Shown here one piece after another: positions 23,813 to 35,612 of a stretch of 64,000 nt of DNA. The stretch's first letter is position 1. Every line of letters begins with the position of its first letter. Both the position numbers and the translations under genes were made by a program. The notes beneath the pieces are model-generated. The model made no database searches. It was not told where the DNA came from and saw nothing but the letters and a program-made list of their open reading frames with translations. The stretch is taken from positions 5,034,191-5,098,190 of the forward strand of contig NC_068937.1 in NCBI RefSeq assembly GCF_016801865.2. Direction: 5' to 3'. The stretch comes from Culex pipiens pallens. Taxonomy: Eukaryota; Arthropoda; Insecta; Diptera; Culicidae.

Positions 23813-26391
23813 CCCCAGCCCGTAACATCCGTCGGACCATCCGGTTCGTAGGATTTACCACGATCCTCCAGTACCGCTGTGTTTACACTGCTCTTCTGCT
23901 CCGACTGGATAGCCTCCTCCGTCCGATGCGATTGCTCGTGGACGCTTCGTTGATTGTTGTTGATGTCCACCACGAATCGCTCCGAGACACTCGCGGTCGT
24001 CGTCCTGCCGTTTTCCTCCGTCAGCTTCTGCACGCCCAGACCTAGAAGGTTCTCCTCGACGATCCGGTTCACTGCAGTGATGTCGACCACAAACGCCGAA
24101 CCAGCATCACCTCCGTTTCCAACACCTACTTTTGCAGTGCTTCCCAGAACTCGTTCCGGATCCATTTGCTTGTGCGCATCCACCGTCGATGAGACCACCA
24201 AGATGCGTGGATATGCCACGCCATGCGTTGCGTTCTCGTGCACATCGTTGTCGCGCATTTTGCAGCTCTTGGTTGCTAACCGACCGATGTCGGGGTGCCG
24301 CAGTGGTGTTCCGCCACCCTTTTCGTGACCGGCACATTGATGATCTCTCGTGTCATCCCTCAGCTCGCTTCCACTCTGATGCAGGTTTTGCCTCTCCGGG
24401 AAATCGTCAACTTGTGCCTGCCTCCACAGATTGTGTTCCGCTTGCCGACGGAATTCCACCCGGTAGGTATCTGCCGGACCTTGCTGAGCACTTGCCACCG
24501 AATCTTGCAGTTGACTGTGATCGTTCGGTTTGTCCGGATCTTTCACAGGCGCTTGGTGTTGACCTGACGCAGCTATTCCTGCCGGCTGCATCCATCTCAG
24601 GTCTCCGAAGCGTCCTTCCAACCGATCGTCGTTGGCCTCCACACCGTTGCCGCAGGTCGCGCTCACCGCGAAGTCCAACCTATTTAACAACGTGGATCTT
24701 TGCCACGTACGATGCACCTCTGTCGTTTGCTGCACGGCGAGTATCCCTTGTACGGTTCCTAGTCCCGGTCGAACTGCAGGCGACCTGTCAATCAGTGCGA
24801 CAGCTGTAGCTACGTCCGAAGTCGGTGAGCTACCTCGGTGTCGCTGATCAGGAGCCAAGCCGACTACGAGCGCAATCGCGCTGCTGAAGTTGTCGATGAG
24901 GACGGCGCTGGCAACCGGAAGAGCTACCAGGATGTTAGACTCAACGTCGGCGTCGCTTTGGTTGAATAGCAAATCGCCGCCGGGTTCCCATCTTGCGATA
25001 ATCTTGATCCGTTCGTCGTCGGAAAGCTTCGCGATCTCCGCACAGAACCGCAACTGGTGGTCGTGGCACGCTACTTGTTGCTTCTCGTTAGCCCTGTCCG
25101 GACTCGTGCTGTCCTCCTTCTGGCAGTAGAGTAACGGTTTCTCTTGCTGCCTTCTTCTGCTTTCTCCGGCCATTTTGACCGGTTTGATTTGAGACGGAAA
25201 GTTCGTCGCTTCCGCCTTCCTTGTTGCCCAGTGCCGTTCGCCCCCGTCCGGAGGTACGCTACCTGGGTCTTTCTTCGCGAACGGATTCAACAGCGTGAGA
25301 TCCGTCGCCTCCATGTGCTCGCACAGTTGTTCCCCTGCGCTTTCGATCGATATGATCGATATGATCCTCACACGCTTGTCCGCTTCCGGATGCGCAAGTC
25401 CGCGCGCACTCTCCGGGTGGCTTAGTGGCAGCAGTTCCGAACAATCCACCAGTGACCGTCCAGTATCTCGCGCCGCACCTTTGAGCCAGTCTCGAAGCCC
25501 CGCAAGGTTCCGTTCGTCTGTCACTCCATAGGCTTTCGAGGATCCTTCTCGCGTTCCTGAAGACTTTGGCCACACTTCTGGGTCGTTCGGGTAGCAAGAA
25601 GGCTGTCTTGTGAGCCCCCCGCCCGCGGCCAGTCGTGGCTTTTCAAGTCCGGAACACTGCTGCCCCAGCCCGTTTGGACTTCTGCTAACGAATCCCTCTT
25701 TCAGCTTCGCACCGCTCTCGTCGGTGTTCTTTGCGCTGCTTTTCAAACTTCCGTCGCTGTCTTCACTCATCTCTGACGAGCTTTCTTCGCGTTCGATCTT
25801 CTCGTCTCCTGCCTTCTCCTCGTTCTTCAAGTCGACGATTTGAGGACGTTGCAGGATCTTCTCGAAGCCAAACTTGGTCAGCTCCAGCTGCTCGTCGATG
25901 ATGGACGACCTCCTTTTGAACGAACTCTGCAATTCTGCCATTCGCCTCTCATGGTTCGCCTTTTTCTTCCGCTCGAGCTCCAAGTTGGCTTCTTGCCGCC
26001 GCATTACCTTCCGGATTGCTTCGGCCATCTTTTCTTCCTTCTCCCGCAGCTCGCGATCGATCTGCGCTTGCCTTTCCGCCAGCTCCAACTCGATCTCGAT
26101 CTGCTTCTCCCGGATCCAACGTTCCGCGTCGAATTCTTCCGCTTGCCCAACCGCCGGACAATCCATTTCGGTCGCCGCATCTGGTTGTTCGCGAGCTTGT
26201 TCGGCTGAATCGTCGGGATTGTTCCGACAACCTTCCGGGCAGTACCACTCCGTATCCGCCGCCGTGTTATCCACGCAGCGGGAGTGATACGTCATTCTGC
26301 AGCTGCTGCAGGTGATAATTTCCTCCGCTTCAGTGAGAAATCTGCACGCTCCGCAGAGAGTTGAAGTCTGGTCCAGGTTGGAGCTGCTCAT
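23758..26391 (-). CDS. Gag-like protein with PHD-type zinc finger, 877 aa, from the LTR element
   Basis: Retroelement capsid-type protein, expected to act in the cytoplasm in packaging element RNA. Residues 13-55 form a C4HC3 PHD-like finger: C13, C16, C28, C31, H36, C39, C51, C55. A long charged coiled-coil-like helix (about 88-175) rich in E, R and K follows. About 275-345 resembles the BEL Gag core (NDPEVWP, then ERNLAGLRDWLKGAARD). HMEATDL near 360 and HDHQLRFC with AKLSDDERIKIIARW near 450-475 match the region before BEL zinc knuckles, but the cysteine spacing is degraded. Beyond about 480 I recognise nothing, and no protease, RT, RNase H or integrase motif. The C-terminus runs into the LTR. 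An open frame of this length in a pol-less element is notable. Some segments may be frame-shifted relative to an ancestral Gag. Confidence 0.82.
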   Translation of the reverse strand: MSSSNLDQTSTLCGACRFLTEAEEIITCSSCRMTYHSRCVDNTAADTEWYCPEGCRNNPDDSAEQAREQPDAATEMDCPAVGQAEEFDAERWIREKQIEIELELAERQAQIDRELREKEEKMAEAIRKVMRRQEANLELERKKKANHERRMAELQSSFKRRSSIIDEQLELTKFGFEKILQRPQIVDLKNEEKAGDEKIEREESSSEMSEDSDGSLKSSAKNTDESGAKLKEGFVSRSPNGLGQQCSGLEKPRLAAGGGLTRQPSCYPNDPEVWPKSSGTREGSSKAYGVTDERNLAGLRDWLKGAARDTGRSLVDCSELLPLSHPESARGLAHPEADKRVRIISIISIESAGEQLCEHMEATDLTLLNPFAKKDPGSVPPDGGERHWATRKAEATNFPSQIKPVKMAGESRRRQQEKPLLYCQKEDSTSPDRANEKQQVACHDHQLRFCAEIAKLSDDERIKIIARWEPGGDLLFNQSDADVESNILVALPVASAVLIDNFSSAIALVVGLAPDQRHRGSSPTSDVATAVALIDRSPAVRPGLGTVQGILAVQQTTEVHRTWQRSTLLNRLDFAVSATCGNGVEANDDRLEGRFGDLRWMQPAGIAASGQHQAPVKDPDKPNDHSQLQDSVASAQQGPADTYRVEFRRQAEHNLWRQAQVDDFPERQNLHQSGSELRDDTRDHQCAGHEKGGGTPLRHPDIGRLATKSCKMRDNDVHENATHGVAYPRILVVSSTVDAHKQMDPERVLGSTAKVGVGNGGDAGSAFVVDITAVNRIVEENLLGLGVQKLTEENGRTTTASVSERFVVDINNNQRSVHEQSHRTEEAIQSEQKSSVNTAVLEDRGKSYEPDGPTDVTGWGVTTAEMATLPSGAKPAV

Positions 26392-26431
26392 CGTGTTGAA
26401 GATTTCCGAACCAGTATTTGATTTTAAAGTT

Positions 26432-27065
26432 TGTTCGGATGAACCTGAGTAAAACTAAATTTTTCGTAGCAGCTGTCTCCAGCAGCTTTAAAACTAAAAA
26501 TATATTTTCAGGGTAAGTATATGTACGATTTCAGTTCCTTTCTTCTACTCACTCAAATAGTCTTCCTCCTCACAATAAACCTCCTTCCTTGACCTTCCTA
26601 CAGTCCTTCTCCTTCGCCAGTTCCTGTTTATTGTTTATATTTTGTTAATTAATCATATTTCTTCTTTTTCAGGTAAACTCACAGCTTATCATCACCGTCC
26701 GAGGTGGCGCCAAGTGACGGTACGGTGAACGGTGCTGTTCTTCAATCGTCGTGCGCAGCTGGTAAGTAATTCTTATTAGATTCAACAAAATTGGCACTAA
26801 TTTCTTCTTCACTCTACTTACAGGTGTGCTTTTTGGATAGGCTTCAAATAAACGTTGATTTTCGGCCCTAACGCACTAAATTACACGACTGTTTAATAAT
26901 TGTTTCACTGCGAACAGAATCTTCTGTCTGTTCTAGAAAATGGAGAACTTTTTGTGTTTGTTTTGCTTTTCCCTTTCGCGCGCGTTGACAGACTAGATGG
27001 AGTCGGCCGATTACACCGCCGACTTTGCACCGCTCGGCAGTGTGGCCATCTCAGCGGTCGTAACA
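26432..27065 (-). repeat. LTR (5' LTR in element sense)
   Basis: 634-bp terminal repeat that would carry the element's promoter, transcribing toward lower coordinates. It differs from its partner at 27022. The minus-strand ORF starts 40 bp inside it. Confidence 0.95.
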
Positions 27066-27070
27066 CAACT

Positions 27071-30000
27071 CTTACCAATTTTGTGCCATAATTGCAAAAA
27101 TGTTTTATCCACATCCCTTTCTATTTTGTTGCCAGATTACTGTAAATTTTTTGGCACAGCTCTATCTTCTGTTTGACTCACTTCTTACTGAATTCAAATT
27201 TGTTCCATAATTTCAAACATGTTTTTGGCACAAATCTTGAACACGTTGTTTGCGTAGCTCTAACAACAATTTGGCACAGACCTATCTCCTTTTCGACACA
27301 ACTCAACCATGTTTTGGCTACAAGTATTTGTGACACAACCCAAAAATGTTTTTGGCACATTTCTCCAACAAATTGTTGGTGTACCAAAGCACTTGTTTTT
27401 GGCACAGCTCTACTATCGTCTCTAGCTAATTTTGTGCCATATTTGCAAACATTTCGAAGGCGCAGCTCTGTTCAATTGTTTGGCTCCAACTCCATCTCCT
27501 TTTCGACACAAATCAAACATGTTTTGCCACTACGTTTTAACGAATTTCTGGCACAGCTCTGTCTACGTTTCAACACATATCTAACCAATTAAAGGCCATA
27601 TTTGCGACCATGTTGATAAAGCAGCCTTGTACAATTCTCAGCTCTGTCGTCTTTCGTGTGTTTAGTACAACTCTCCAACAATTTTTTGACGCAGCTTTGT
27701 TAATATAAATGTTGTGCCAAAGTTTCATGCACGTAATTGGCACAAATAAATTGTTGGGGCAGCTCTGTATAATATTTTGGCACAGCTCTATCTCCTGTTT
27801 GACATAACTCAAATAAGTTTTTTTTTGCCACAACTTTTTCTAAAAACTTTTGGCTCAAAATCGCACAAATTTCTTCCTTTCATACAATTCTTGACACAGC
27901 TCTATCCACTTTTTAACTCAACCTCTTTACAATTATTTGGCACAGCTCTATCAACTTTGCAATTCAACTATAATCAATTTTGTGTCATAATTTCAAACAT
28001 GTTTTTCATACAGTTCTTTAAACACAATTTTGGGCATTCATACATGCTGTTGATAAGAGAAACACCACTAGATCGTCAAAGCCTATCATCAGTAGTGCTG
28101 AAAGGATATTACGGTTCTGTTCAGCAACGGAGGGGCAACCATGGGTGATCTCTCATGCTCATGCTCATGCTCATGCTCAGTTCTTTAAAAACAATGTTGG
28201 TGCAGCATCGTACCATTTTTTGGCACAGCTCTATCTACTTTACAACATATTTCTCAACAAATTTTGGCCATATTTCCGAACACCTTTTAAGCACAACCCT
28301 GTAACAATTTTGTTCCATAATCGGGGTAGCATTTTTGTTTCACAGCTCTACGTTGTTTCCGGCACAGCCCTGCACAATTTTGAACCTTGATTTTATTTGC
28401 TTTTGAAGTGTTTGCGCTTCAATGGCACAGCTCTGATTTGTTTTTGTGCATCGTTCACGTTATTGACAAAGCTTTATCTAATTTTGACTAAACTCAGGTC
28501 AACTTAGTGCTCTCTTTTAAAAATTGTAGGCGCAAAATCGGGCAAATTTTATGGTACAGCTCTATCTACCTTTCGCACATCTATATCCTTTAATCTCCAA
28601 CGATGTTTTTAGCACAGCTCTGCACAAATTTTGAACGGTAATTGTTTCCACTGTTGAAGAGTTTCGGCTTCACTGGCACAGCTCTATTTAGTTTTTGTGC
28701 AATCATTTTGAAAGATTTTTGATATTCTGTAATTTTTTTGTTGTATACAGCACAGTGTCAATTTTGTGCTTCTATTTTTATTTCATTTGTCAGATTTGTG
28801 CGCAAATTTAGTACCAATTACTGTGTATAGTTTTGTGCCAATTTGTGCTCCCGTTTTAAAACTGATGAAACAGCTCTGTACAAATTTTGAACGAAAATTT
28901 GTTTTCTTTTTTTGAAGGGTATCAGCTTTAATGGCACAGCTCTATTTAGTTGTTTTTACTATAATTGTATTTTTTTTTATTTTTTTTTATTGTGTACAGC
29001 GCTGTGCTAATCTTTTGTTCTTTGACAATTTTGTGCTTTTAATTTAATTTAATTTTTCAGATTTGTACGAAAATTGAGTACCAATTATTGCTGTGCCATT
29101 TTGGTGTCATGGAAAAGCTCTATCAAGTTTTTGTTCTAGAATTGTTATTATTTAAAATTTGTTTCATTTTTTGTGTACAGCACTGTGCTAAATTTGTGTT
29201 TTTTTTATTCAAATGGTGTTTCAGCTCTTTGCCAATTTTGTGCTTCTATTGTTATTTAAGTTTTCATATTTTGTGAAAAATTATTACCAATTTTTGTGCA
29301 TAGTTCTGTGCTAATTTGTTCTCCTGTTATAGAACTGATGTGTATTTCCTGTTTTTGTGGAAGACCTATGCAAAATTTTTGCTTTTGTTTTCGGATTTTT
29401 ATCTAAGATTTGTGATACAGCATTTTCACAAACTGTGTTCCAATTTGTGTGAGTAGCTCTGCGCTAATTTTGTGCTCCTGTTTCACAGCTTATGTTTACC
29501 AGATTTGTGACACAGCTTTTGCACAAATGTTGTGCCACTTTTTTGTGAATAGCTTTGTGCCAATTGTGTGATCCAATTTTTAAACTTTTTTGTCAATTTT
29601 TTGACACAGCTGTTGCACAAATATTGTGCCACTTTTTGGTGAATAGCTCTGTGCCAATTTTATGTTCCTGATTATAAACTGTTTCAAATATAAAATACTG
29701 TGATTGTACAAATTCTGTTCCAATTAGGCACAGCTCTGCACAGTTTTTTAACGTTATTTGTGTCCACGTTTTAAGTACCTAAACTTTTGCTTTGATGGGA
29801 ACAGCTCTACATAGTTTTGGTCCATAATTCAGGAACTTTTTTTAATTGTGTTCCACAGTGTTGTGCCAGTTTCGTGCTCCTGTTTTGAAACTGTTGTGTA
29901 TCAAATTTGTGAAACAGCTTTTGATCGAATTGTGTTTAAATTTTTTGGATAGCTCTGTGCCAATTTTGTGATTTTATTTTAATATTTTTTTAGCACAACT

Positions 30001-30530
30001 TTGCACAAATTTTGTACCAGTTTTTGTGTGCAGCTCTGTGCTAATTTTGTGCTCCTGTTTCCAAACTGTTGAGTGTTAGTTTTGAGATACAGCTTTTGCA
30101 CAAATTTTGTTCCAGTTTTTGTGTACAGCTCTGTGCCAATTTTATGCTTCTGGTTTAATATATTGGTGTTTACTGCTATTGTACAAATTGTGTCCCAATT
30201 AGGCACAGCACTACGCATTTTTTTACGTTGCTTGTGTCAACTAACGAATTGTTTTAGCTCGTGCTTTAATGGCACAGCTCTATATAGTTTTGGGTCGTAA
30301 TTTAGAACTTTATTTTAAATTGAGTTATGTTTTTTTTTGTGCACAGTGTTGTACCAATTTAGTGCTCCTGTTTTGAAATTTTTGAGTCACAATTTCTGTT
30401 CCAATGTTGTGTATAGCTCTGTGCCAATTAGTGCTTCTGTTTGATTTTTTTTGGGTTTTAGATTTGTGATACAGGTCTTGCACAAATTTTGTGCCAGTTT
30501 TGAAACAATTTGGCACAGTTCTAAATAATT
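27071..30530. repeat. GGCACAGCTCT-motif repeat domain (intron A-B)
   Basis: Dense, irregularly spaced copies of GGCACAGCTCTA and TTTTGTGCCAATTTTGTGCT-like words in AT-rich sequence. Similar sequence lies at about 22960-23170, directly left of the LTR element, showing that the element inserted into this domain. Units are too diverged for a fixed period. No supported ORF; frames of 60-140 codons translate the repeats. Confidence 0.7.
28035..28177 (+). mobile_element. Retroposon copy 3 (short, 5'-truncated) with (CATGCT)n tail
   Basis: A 143-bp insert ends in a run of CATGCT/TCATGC hexamers at 28152-28177. It is flanked by imperfect ~24-bp direct repeats beginning CAGTTCTTTAAA (28011-28034 and 28178-28201; three mismatches, at the 13th, 19th and last positions). 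The sequence before the tail (CAGCAACGGAGGGGCAACCA) resembles the tail-proximal part of copies 1 and 2 (AACGGAGTAGCAGCT on the minus strand of copy 2). Here the sense strand is +. The VNTR part is missing, as expected after 5' truncation. Confidence 0.65.
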
Positions 30531-31530
30531 CTCAATCAGTTTGAAAGGCTTTTTTTCCAATAACCTCAATGACGATCCACTTTTCAATCCAATAACTTTA
30601 AAAAAAATCTTCCTTGGCCACTCCCCACAAAATTTGCATATGTGCTAGCATCATCACGCCCCCCGGTGACCCGGTCAATCGGCGGGTATCGACCCCACGT
30701 TGCGATCAATCGCAAAGGTATGAACACGCCAACTTAAGGTGCGGCTCCTGTCGATGGTCGCTGACGTCGTTACGGCGACTGCTTTACGACTTTAATTGAT
30801 ATATTAGCTAGAAGGTTTTGTTTGGTGATGACAGGAAGTATTTAGGAATCGTGGTACGCAATCTTAATTTGTGCGGGAGTCCCTTCGGTACCACCATCAA
30901 AGAATCGCTCGAAACAAAGATATTTGAATTAATTGAGAAGTTGGGGTACTCTCTGGATGTGGGAAAAAAGGATTTTAAATTGAATGATTGCGCCGGGTCT
31001 TGTTCTCAACTCCAGTAGCACAAAACTCGTCAATCATCATTATCCAGTTAATCAGACCGCCCGAAAACAAGTGAGGAAGACCCTTGTTTCAAAAAGCATG
31101 GCACAAAAAGTGGCGTCAGCCGAAGAAGATCCAGCGAAAAGAGAAGACACCGCCACAAATTGAATATATTAAACAAAATGCTTTGAAATCGGATGGCGTG
31201 CCCGGACTTTTTTCTCTGTTGTGGTGAGGACTAGCGACAACCAATTTGAAAGCCATTCACTGGTGGATTATTGCTCACGGGATATCGTGATGGAGAAAAA
31301 ATCGAGTGTGGAACCCACCTAAATAGAGAGATTAACACCTTTAATCTGAGGGGGTTTGCGTTTTATTGTGTGGCCCCTCGAGAGGGTACAATTTTGTAAT
31401 GAGGACGGGGACCACCCCTCGTTAATGATGTTCTTTTATCGTTTTTTTGGGACAGGTGATAGAGCTGGGCACGTGCTGGTTGGTTGAACTTTACGAGGCG
31501 ATTTGAGCGATGTAAAACTGATTTTAGAAC
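30531..31530. other. Unique GC-richer intron island, no gene
   Basis: Sequence at about 30610-30800 and 31020-31500 is of higher complexity and GC than its surroundings and not visibly repetitive. Such islands are candidates for intronic regulatory DNA. No exon or RNA gene is recognised. Confidence 0.3.
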
Positions 31531-34320
31531 GTGATTTATATTTTTTTGGCACAGCCCTACACATTTTTAATCCGGGTAAAACTGTTTAACTTATTTTATT
31601 TTTGTGCTCACAGATTTTTATTTATTGTACAGTTTTCGGCACAGCGCTATCGTCTTTTACGGCACAGCTCTATCGTTTTTTGTGATTTTCCCCAAGCCTG
31701 TTGTTGTCACAAATTTGTGCCATTTATGGCAAGTTTATTTGCTTGGCTTCTCTTACTCACAGTAATCAATTGGAAGCGTTTCGAACAAATTAAAAAAAAA
31801 AGTGCTATTACTTTGGCACTGTTTTGCGCCAATTTTTGTGTCTAGTTTTATGCGCATTTTGTGATCTAGTAGAGAATCACTCCTTTCAAACTGGTACTTA
31901 TTTCTTATTTGACACAAAACTGTTGTTTTACTGTGTCACAGCTTTGTTGAAATTAATTTTTCCTTTGACATAGTTTTGGCACAGCTCTAACCTCTTTCAA
32001 AACCTGTTTATGGCACTAATCTAATTTTTTTGAGACATTTTTCTAGCCTATTTTTATACAAATGAATTTGTGCCATTCATGGCACGTTCGTTATAATTTT
32101 TTTCTGGACTATTTTCATTTGACGTTTTTATAGCATCCTTCATTATGGCACGCATTTTAACTCCTTAGTGTCAGAATCGCAAGTAATTTTTCCGTTCTTT
32201 ACAATGAACTAGATCAAAGATCAGCCAATTTTTATCTTATTTTAGTGTACTTCATCATTTTTAAGAATTTTTAATAATTTTTTTCGAGTTGGGCTCAATC
32301 AAAATAATCGAATTTGAGTAAAATTCAGCACACATCTAATAGTAAAGTTTCGTGCGAGATACTTAGTTAGTACTAATTTAAATTGAGCAGTTATGTTCTA
32401 GAACACAAAATAAGCTCAAAATAAGAAACAAAATTGACACAAATTGTGCCAAAGAAAAAACACAAATCTATATAAAAAATGTAATGGCACAAATTTGTGC
32501 CAAAGACAGTCTAGAGGAAAATCACAAAAAACGATAGAGCTGTGCCATAAAATGGTTGTATAAGTAGAAATAGGTGTGCCAAAAACATATTCTTGGCAAA
32601 TTTCATTTTTTTCAAAAATCATTAGAAAAAACTCAAAAAAGGGTAACTTTGTTTGAGCGTGTAAAAATGACAGCTTCCAGCTGTCAAAAAGTGACAGCTC
32701 AATATTTTTATAGCACGTTTTTGCCAAGCAAGATACCATTTCTGCACAGCAAACTGTCGCTTGCAAAATTTCTAATCCTCACAACCGAACTGGAGAGTTG
32801 CAATAGTAAACAAACGCTGAACGGTGACAGCTCGCATATTTATGGCTTCCACGTGAGACCACGACGGTCGGTTGCATTTGCATGTGCAATTTCAGCAATC
32901 AGCGATGGCTCTGGGCAACCTTCACAACCGAGTGACATTCCCCTCGGATGGCTGATAAGAAACCTTGACGGGGAAGTAGGGTAAAGGTGGCAATTGTTGA
33001 CAGTTAGGTTTTTCGGTGCTATAATTTAGTTGCTATAATTTATCTTTTTAGCATATTTTCAACTTAAAAAATGATTTTTACTGACTCAAATTTTTTAAAT
33101 TGCAATTTGCACCTTCTGTTTTGAATGTCAACTTGCAAAAAAAGGAAAGGAGTGTTGTGCCTGGCACCAACATTACTCCACTTTTCAGCAAAATTTATGA
33201 TCTTTACGATTCGGATCAATTCGGTCGTCATCGCCATATGGCGTACGCTTAATCGTGGCACGTGCCCTTGGCGCAAAAATTTTGATTTTCATTAATTTTC
33301 GACTCTGATTTATCGCCTTAAGTGCAAGCCGCGCGGCGGCGGCTTGCCAAAAAATGACAGCCGTTCACTCTCACTCTCGATTTGCCCCACTATTGGGTGA
33401 GTTTAGCCTGGATCAATAATTCGTAATTACCGCCAAGGGTATCGATTTTAATTTTTTTCCTTCGCCGAAAAAAATGTGATTCAATCACGCTGTGACAATT
33501 AGTGACGTGACGCCATAATGGTCGCCACAGTCGCCATTATGGCAAAACTCGAAAAAAAACCTTTAATCCAACCTTTCAATTTTGGGATTAATCGTGACGT
33601 TGGCTGTTTTTGGTCACAGGACACCGCTGGGGAGTCTGGCCCGGAGAATATCTTAATTTGTGCGGCGCGAGCGCGTAAACGCGCCATCATTAAGGTTAAT
33701 TTTAAGGCCCAGAGGGAGTCGTTTGTCCGCGCCCGTCAAGGTTGATTGAATGTGTTAATTTGTTTGCGGTTGATACTCGCGGAACACTGCGGGAAGGTTT
33801 GGTGCCCTCGGGAGGAACACGTTTTTATGTTTTGAGAAAAGGATGGTCAGGAATCGGGTGAAGCAGTTGATTAACATTATATGATAGGACTCGGTGCCAT
33901 TGATTTGGCACAGACCTGTTGAAAAGGTGTCACTTTTATGGTAGGTAAACAAACAAAATTGTTTCAAAAATATTACACCATTATGGCACAAAATTGGCAC
34001 AGAGCTATTCCTTAACAGAAAATTGTGCAGAATTATGGTACTAAATTTGTGTAAAACTGTTTTAAAAACGGTGCACAATTTAAGTACCAAACTCTTGCAA
34101 AACCATTTCTAATGACTGTTTTAATCACGGTCCTCAAGTTAGTCTCAAAATTGGCACAGAGCTATTCCACAAACCTATAAATGTTGCTGAACTCTTTCAG
34201 AAATGCCACTCTGAAATTGACACAAATCTATTCCATAATACTGGTACACAACTATTGTACTAAATAACTTCGTGAAAAAAAAATTAATGACAGCACAAAT
34301 TTGGCACAGCCCTATTTATA
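31531..34320. other. Mixed GGCACAGC-type repeats and unique sequence
   Basis: GGCACAGCTCTATCG-type words recur at 31535-32000. Reverse-oriented AGAGCTGTGCC occurs at 32537-32547, and GGCACAGAGCTATTCC-type words at 33990-34170. A unique stretch at about 32640-33750 includes paired GCCATAATGG and GCCATTATGGC at about 33512 and 33533. No supported gene. Confidence 0.4.
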
Positions 34321-34911
34321 AAAGGTTACAAAACTTTGGTTTACATTCAGTACTCCATGCAATTTTCTTACGATTTTGTTATTGATGAGAAAAAATAGAT
34401 AAGTAAACAAAAAATGCCGATTTTTTCCCATCATTATTTTATTATTTTTGAATTTTGTGATATGTTTTAGGGAACATCAAATGGCAACATTTGAACCATA
34501 GAGAAACACGGACAAAAAAATTGTCTCCGAATTATGATTTTTTTTAAAATGTGTGATTGGGAAAAAAAATCCCGAAAAAACATAACAACCTTCATAATTT
34601 TAAAATTGTCGCCAATTTTTTGTTAATTTTATAATATCTTTGTTTTTTTTTATATGTCTTTGTTCATTCCTGAAAAAGCTTCCCTTTTATTTTTGTTATT
34701 GGACTTTCAAAATCGTACAATTATTTGCTAGATAAAATAGGGTCATAATATAAATTGAAAAGGTCTAACAATCCTTAATTGAAGGCTTTTCAAACATTAG
34801 CTAGATTTAAGAATCTAAATAATATGTTTGCGGAAATATCGGAAAATTTAAAAAATATCTCGTTGTTTTACATTGAAAATTCGACGAGAAACCTTTTTTT
34901 TTGAAAAAATA
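34321..34911. other. AT-rich non-coding sequence
   Basis: Low-complexity A/T-rich stretch, nothing recognised apart from the MITE that follows. Confidence 0.4.
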
Positions 34912-35065
34912 CACAGTAAGAAGGTGTAATTTTGGAAGGTTGAATATTACCTCCTCTATGATGTAATTTAACCTCAATTTAGACTGAAAAAGTGACATTA
35001 CACCAGAAAAGTGGTAAAATTACTCATTTTTAAATGTAATATTACCATGATTTTATTTTACTGTG
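34912..35065. mobile_element. Small TA-flanked MITE, 154 bp
   Basis: Ends CACAGTAA...TTTTACTGTG form short inverted termini, with TA on both sides (34910-34911 and 35066-35067). The interior has GGTGTAATTTTGGAAGG and TGTAATATTACC-like inverted words. No coding capacity. The TA target fits a Tc1/mariner-type origin. Confidence 0.6.
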
Positions 35066-35612
35066 TACAGTCCAAAGCGATGACGCGTTTCTATTTTGAA
35101 AGTTCAAAAATGAAAAATTTTAGATAATTTTCTTAGTTTTTGAAAAAAAAAATATTTGTAGAAATGGAACCTGTTTAAAACAATTCAAAAATATTTCGAT
35201 TTTCACTGTAAATTACTTTGACAATAAATAAGAAAAAAAAAAACGTTTTATCACAAATTCTTATGTATTTTTTGGTTTTCAATTCGATTTGCATTAAAAA
35301 AATTAGTAATATTTTATTGGTTTTATTTTTATTTTCTTCCTAAAAATACTTTTTTTTTCAACAAATCATAATTTGCCGGCTCCATTTTTTGTCGTACTTC
35401 TCTATGACTCAAAAGTTGTTTTTTGTCCCTTGAAACAAATAAAAAAATAGTAAAAAGGATTATGAAATAATGACTTTTTGTAAAAAAGGTAATACAAAAT
35501 TGTATCTTTTTTTTTATTACCTTTTTTAGGCCATTGTAAATTTAATTTCAAGTTTTTTTGCTTTCACTAAGAATATATTTTTTGAAAATGTAGTAAGTTT
35601 CAAAGTATAAAT

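Larger units (their letters stand above)
23179..27065 (-). mobile_element. Non-autonomous BEL/Pao-type LTR retrotransposon
   Basis: Two direct repeats of 634 bp (23179-23812 and 26432-27065) start TG and end CA and are flanked by the 5-bp duplication CAACT (23174-23178 and 27066-27070). The only difference noted between the LTRs is one base (23769 G versus 27022 A), so the insertion is young. The internal region is only about 2.6 kb and holds a single long minus-strand ORF with BEL-like Gag features. Reverse transcriptase, RNase H and integrase motifs are absent, so movement would need enzymes from another element. A TGG-starting stretch about 18 nt inside the minus-strand 5' LTR is a possible primer-binding site. 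It is antisense to the integrin and sits in GGCACAGCTCT-type repeat sequence. Confidence 0.93.

Noticed and set aside
23647..26315. Several plus-strand frames of 70-225 codons
   Set aside because: They are shadows of the GC-richer minus-strand Gag-like ORF of the LTR element.
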